A DNA stretch of 6,967 nt, from the NCBI GenBank assembly GCA_002746275.1, contig NVWR01000003.1:221667-228633 (forward strand). The letters are read 5' to 3'. This DNA is from Rhodobiaceae bacterium (GTDB taxonomy: Bacteria; Pseudomonadota; Alphaproteobacteria; Parvibaculales; Parvibaculaceae). The notes beneath the pieces are model-generated. The model did no database searches and was not told where the DNA came from. It saw only the letters and a list, made by a program, of their open reading frames with translations. Every line of letters begins with the position of its first letter. Within the stretch, counting starts at the first letter, position 1. The position numbers were made by a program, and so were the translations under genes. Positions 6,609 to 6,967 of this stretch are shown piece after piece.

Positions 6609-6613
6609 CTCCC
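6609..6613 (-). promoter_or_regulatory. ribosome binding site of the GST-like gene
   Basis: GGGAG on the minus strand, six bases before ATG 6602. It settles the start of the GST-like gene. Confidence 0.7.
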
Positions 6614-6662
6614 GTCTGGCGAGCCACAATCAGCACTTCTGCTCGCGCATTCATTTTTCTTG

Positions 6663-6707
6663 AGGGTAAGAGTTGGCATTATACATGTCAATTTATGCTC
6701 GCCGCAA
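6663..6707 (-). promoter_or_regulatory. candidate sigma70-type promoter of the five-gene operon
   Basis: The stretch between the upstream terminator and the GST-like gene has two overlapping promoter-like arrangements on the minus strand. One is TTGCGG (6702-6707), an 18-base spacer and a perfect TATAAT (6678-6683). The other is TTGACA (6686-6691), a 17-base spacer and TACCCT (6663-6668). The perfect TTGACA and perfect TATAAT are only two bases apart, so they cannot belong to one promoter. The location is what an operon promoter needs, with a leader of some 55-70 bases. Which box pair is used cannot be decided here. Confidence 0.5.
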
Positions 6708-6728
6708 AAAACCCGCAACAATGCGGGC
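6706..6728 (-). terminator. rho-independent terminator of the SnoaL-like gene
   Basis: On the minus strand CCCGCA (6727-6722), a four-base loop (6721-6718) and TGCGGG (6717-6712) form a GC-rich hairpin, followed at once by six T (6711-6706). It begins about 20 bases after the SnoaL-like stop codon and ends that transcript before the operon promoter. Confidence 0.85.
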
Positions 6729-6748
6729 TTTAAGGTGCAACCGATCGA

Positions 6749-6967
6749 TCAGACGTTTTTCATCTTCTCAAGCATAGCCCCCATTGCGGCATGAACGGCA
6801 TTGATCGCCTGGAGAGGTCGAACCATAACGCGAAACTCGATGATCTTGCCCTCATCATTGCAAGTAATGATGTCGACGCCGTTCAGATACTTGCCATCTA
6901 TTTCTGACTCAAATTCGAGGACCGCATAATTGCCCGAGACAACTTCTTTCGTGTATTTGAACTTGCC
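6749..6967 (-). CDS. SnoaL/NTF2-like domain protein, 5' end missing
   Basis: The last 72 codons of a gene that begins beyond the right edge of the window; the frame is open from base 6967 to TGA at 6749-6751. The sequence has the C-terminal half of the NTF2-like cone fold in SnoaL style: a strand VVSGNYAVLEFESEIDG, then YLNGVDIITCNDEGKI, then EFRVMVRPLQAINAV and a final helix AAMGAMLEKMKNV. The pattern 'G-x-D-I-I ... G-K-I-x-E-F ... R-P' is typical of the SnoaL-like family, which contains small polyketide cyclases, ketosteroid-isomerase-like enzymes and many proteins of unknown role. The catalytic N-terminal half is not in the window, so no function is proposed. A hairpin terminator follows, so it is a separate transcription unit from the operon downstream. 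Confidence 0.82.
   Translation of the reverse strand, partial: GKFKYTKEVVSGNYAVLEFESEIDGKYLNGVDIITCNDEGKIIEFRVMVRPLQAINAVHAAMGAMLEKMKNV

Noticed and set aside
1..6967. Mobile element, CRISPR array, toxin-antitoxin pair or defence system
   Set aside because: I saw no repeat array, transposase or integrase motif, terminal inverted repeats, or small paired genes; all the sequence is accounted for by metabolic genes and short gaps.

Overview
The window looks like chromosome from a free-living Gram-negative bacterium, most likely Pseudomonadota and perhaps an alphaproteobacterium. The reasons are moderately GC-rich coding sequence, tight gene packing, inner-membrane anchors that suit a periplasm, and the gene families present (TauD dioxygenase, TesB-like thioesterase, GST-family proteins, sulfatase with its own FGE). 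The lineage is an inference. No rRNA, tRNA, CRISPR array, insertion sequence or phage gene is visible, and no stretch longer than about 150 bases lacks a gene.

Left part, plus strand (1-1424): the 3' part of a TauD/TfdA-type Fe(II)/2-oxoglutarate dioxygenase, which begins before the window, and 12 bases later a class I glutamine amidotransferase with an intact Cys-His-Glu triad. The two look co-transcribed. The amidotransferase stop codon overlaps the stop codon of the convergent thioesterase gene in a shared CTAG.

Main part, minus strand (6602 down to 1421): a five-gene candidate operon. In order of transcription it holds a GST-family protein with a long C-terminal extension, an unrecognised protein with one membrane segment at each end, a membrane-anchored or exported type I sulfatase with a CxPSR maturation motif, a membrane-anchored formylglycine-generating enzyme (FGE) with both catalytic cysteines, and a TesB-like double-hotdog acyl-CoA thioesterase. 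The gaps are 9 bases, 10 bases, a 20-base overlap and 56 bases. Ribosome binding sites inside or beside the preceding stop codon suggest translational coupling. A plausible promoter lies upstream of the GST gene.

Right edge, minus strand (6749-6967): the 3' end of a SnoaL/NTF2-like gene, followed by a clear rho-independent terminator that insulates it from the operon.

The most coherent reading is a self-contained cassette for hydrolysing a sulfate ester. The sulfatase and its activating enzyme appear to be tethered on the same (periplasmic) face of the inner membrane, next to an unknown two-anchor protein. The GST-like protein and the thioesterase would act in the cytoplasm. The substrate cannot be read from the sequence. 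The facing TauD-type gene belongs to a superfamily that includes oxidative alkylsulfatases and taurine dioxygenase, so a wider organosulfur theme is possible but unproven.
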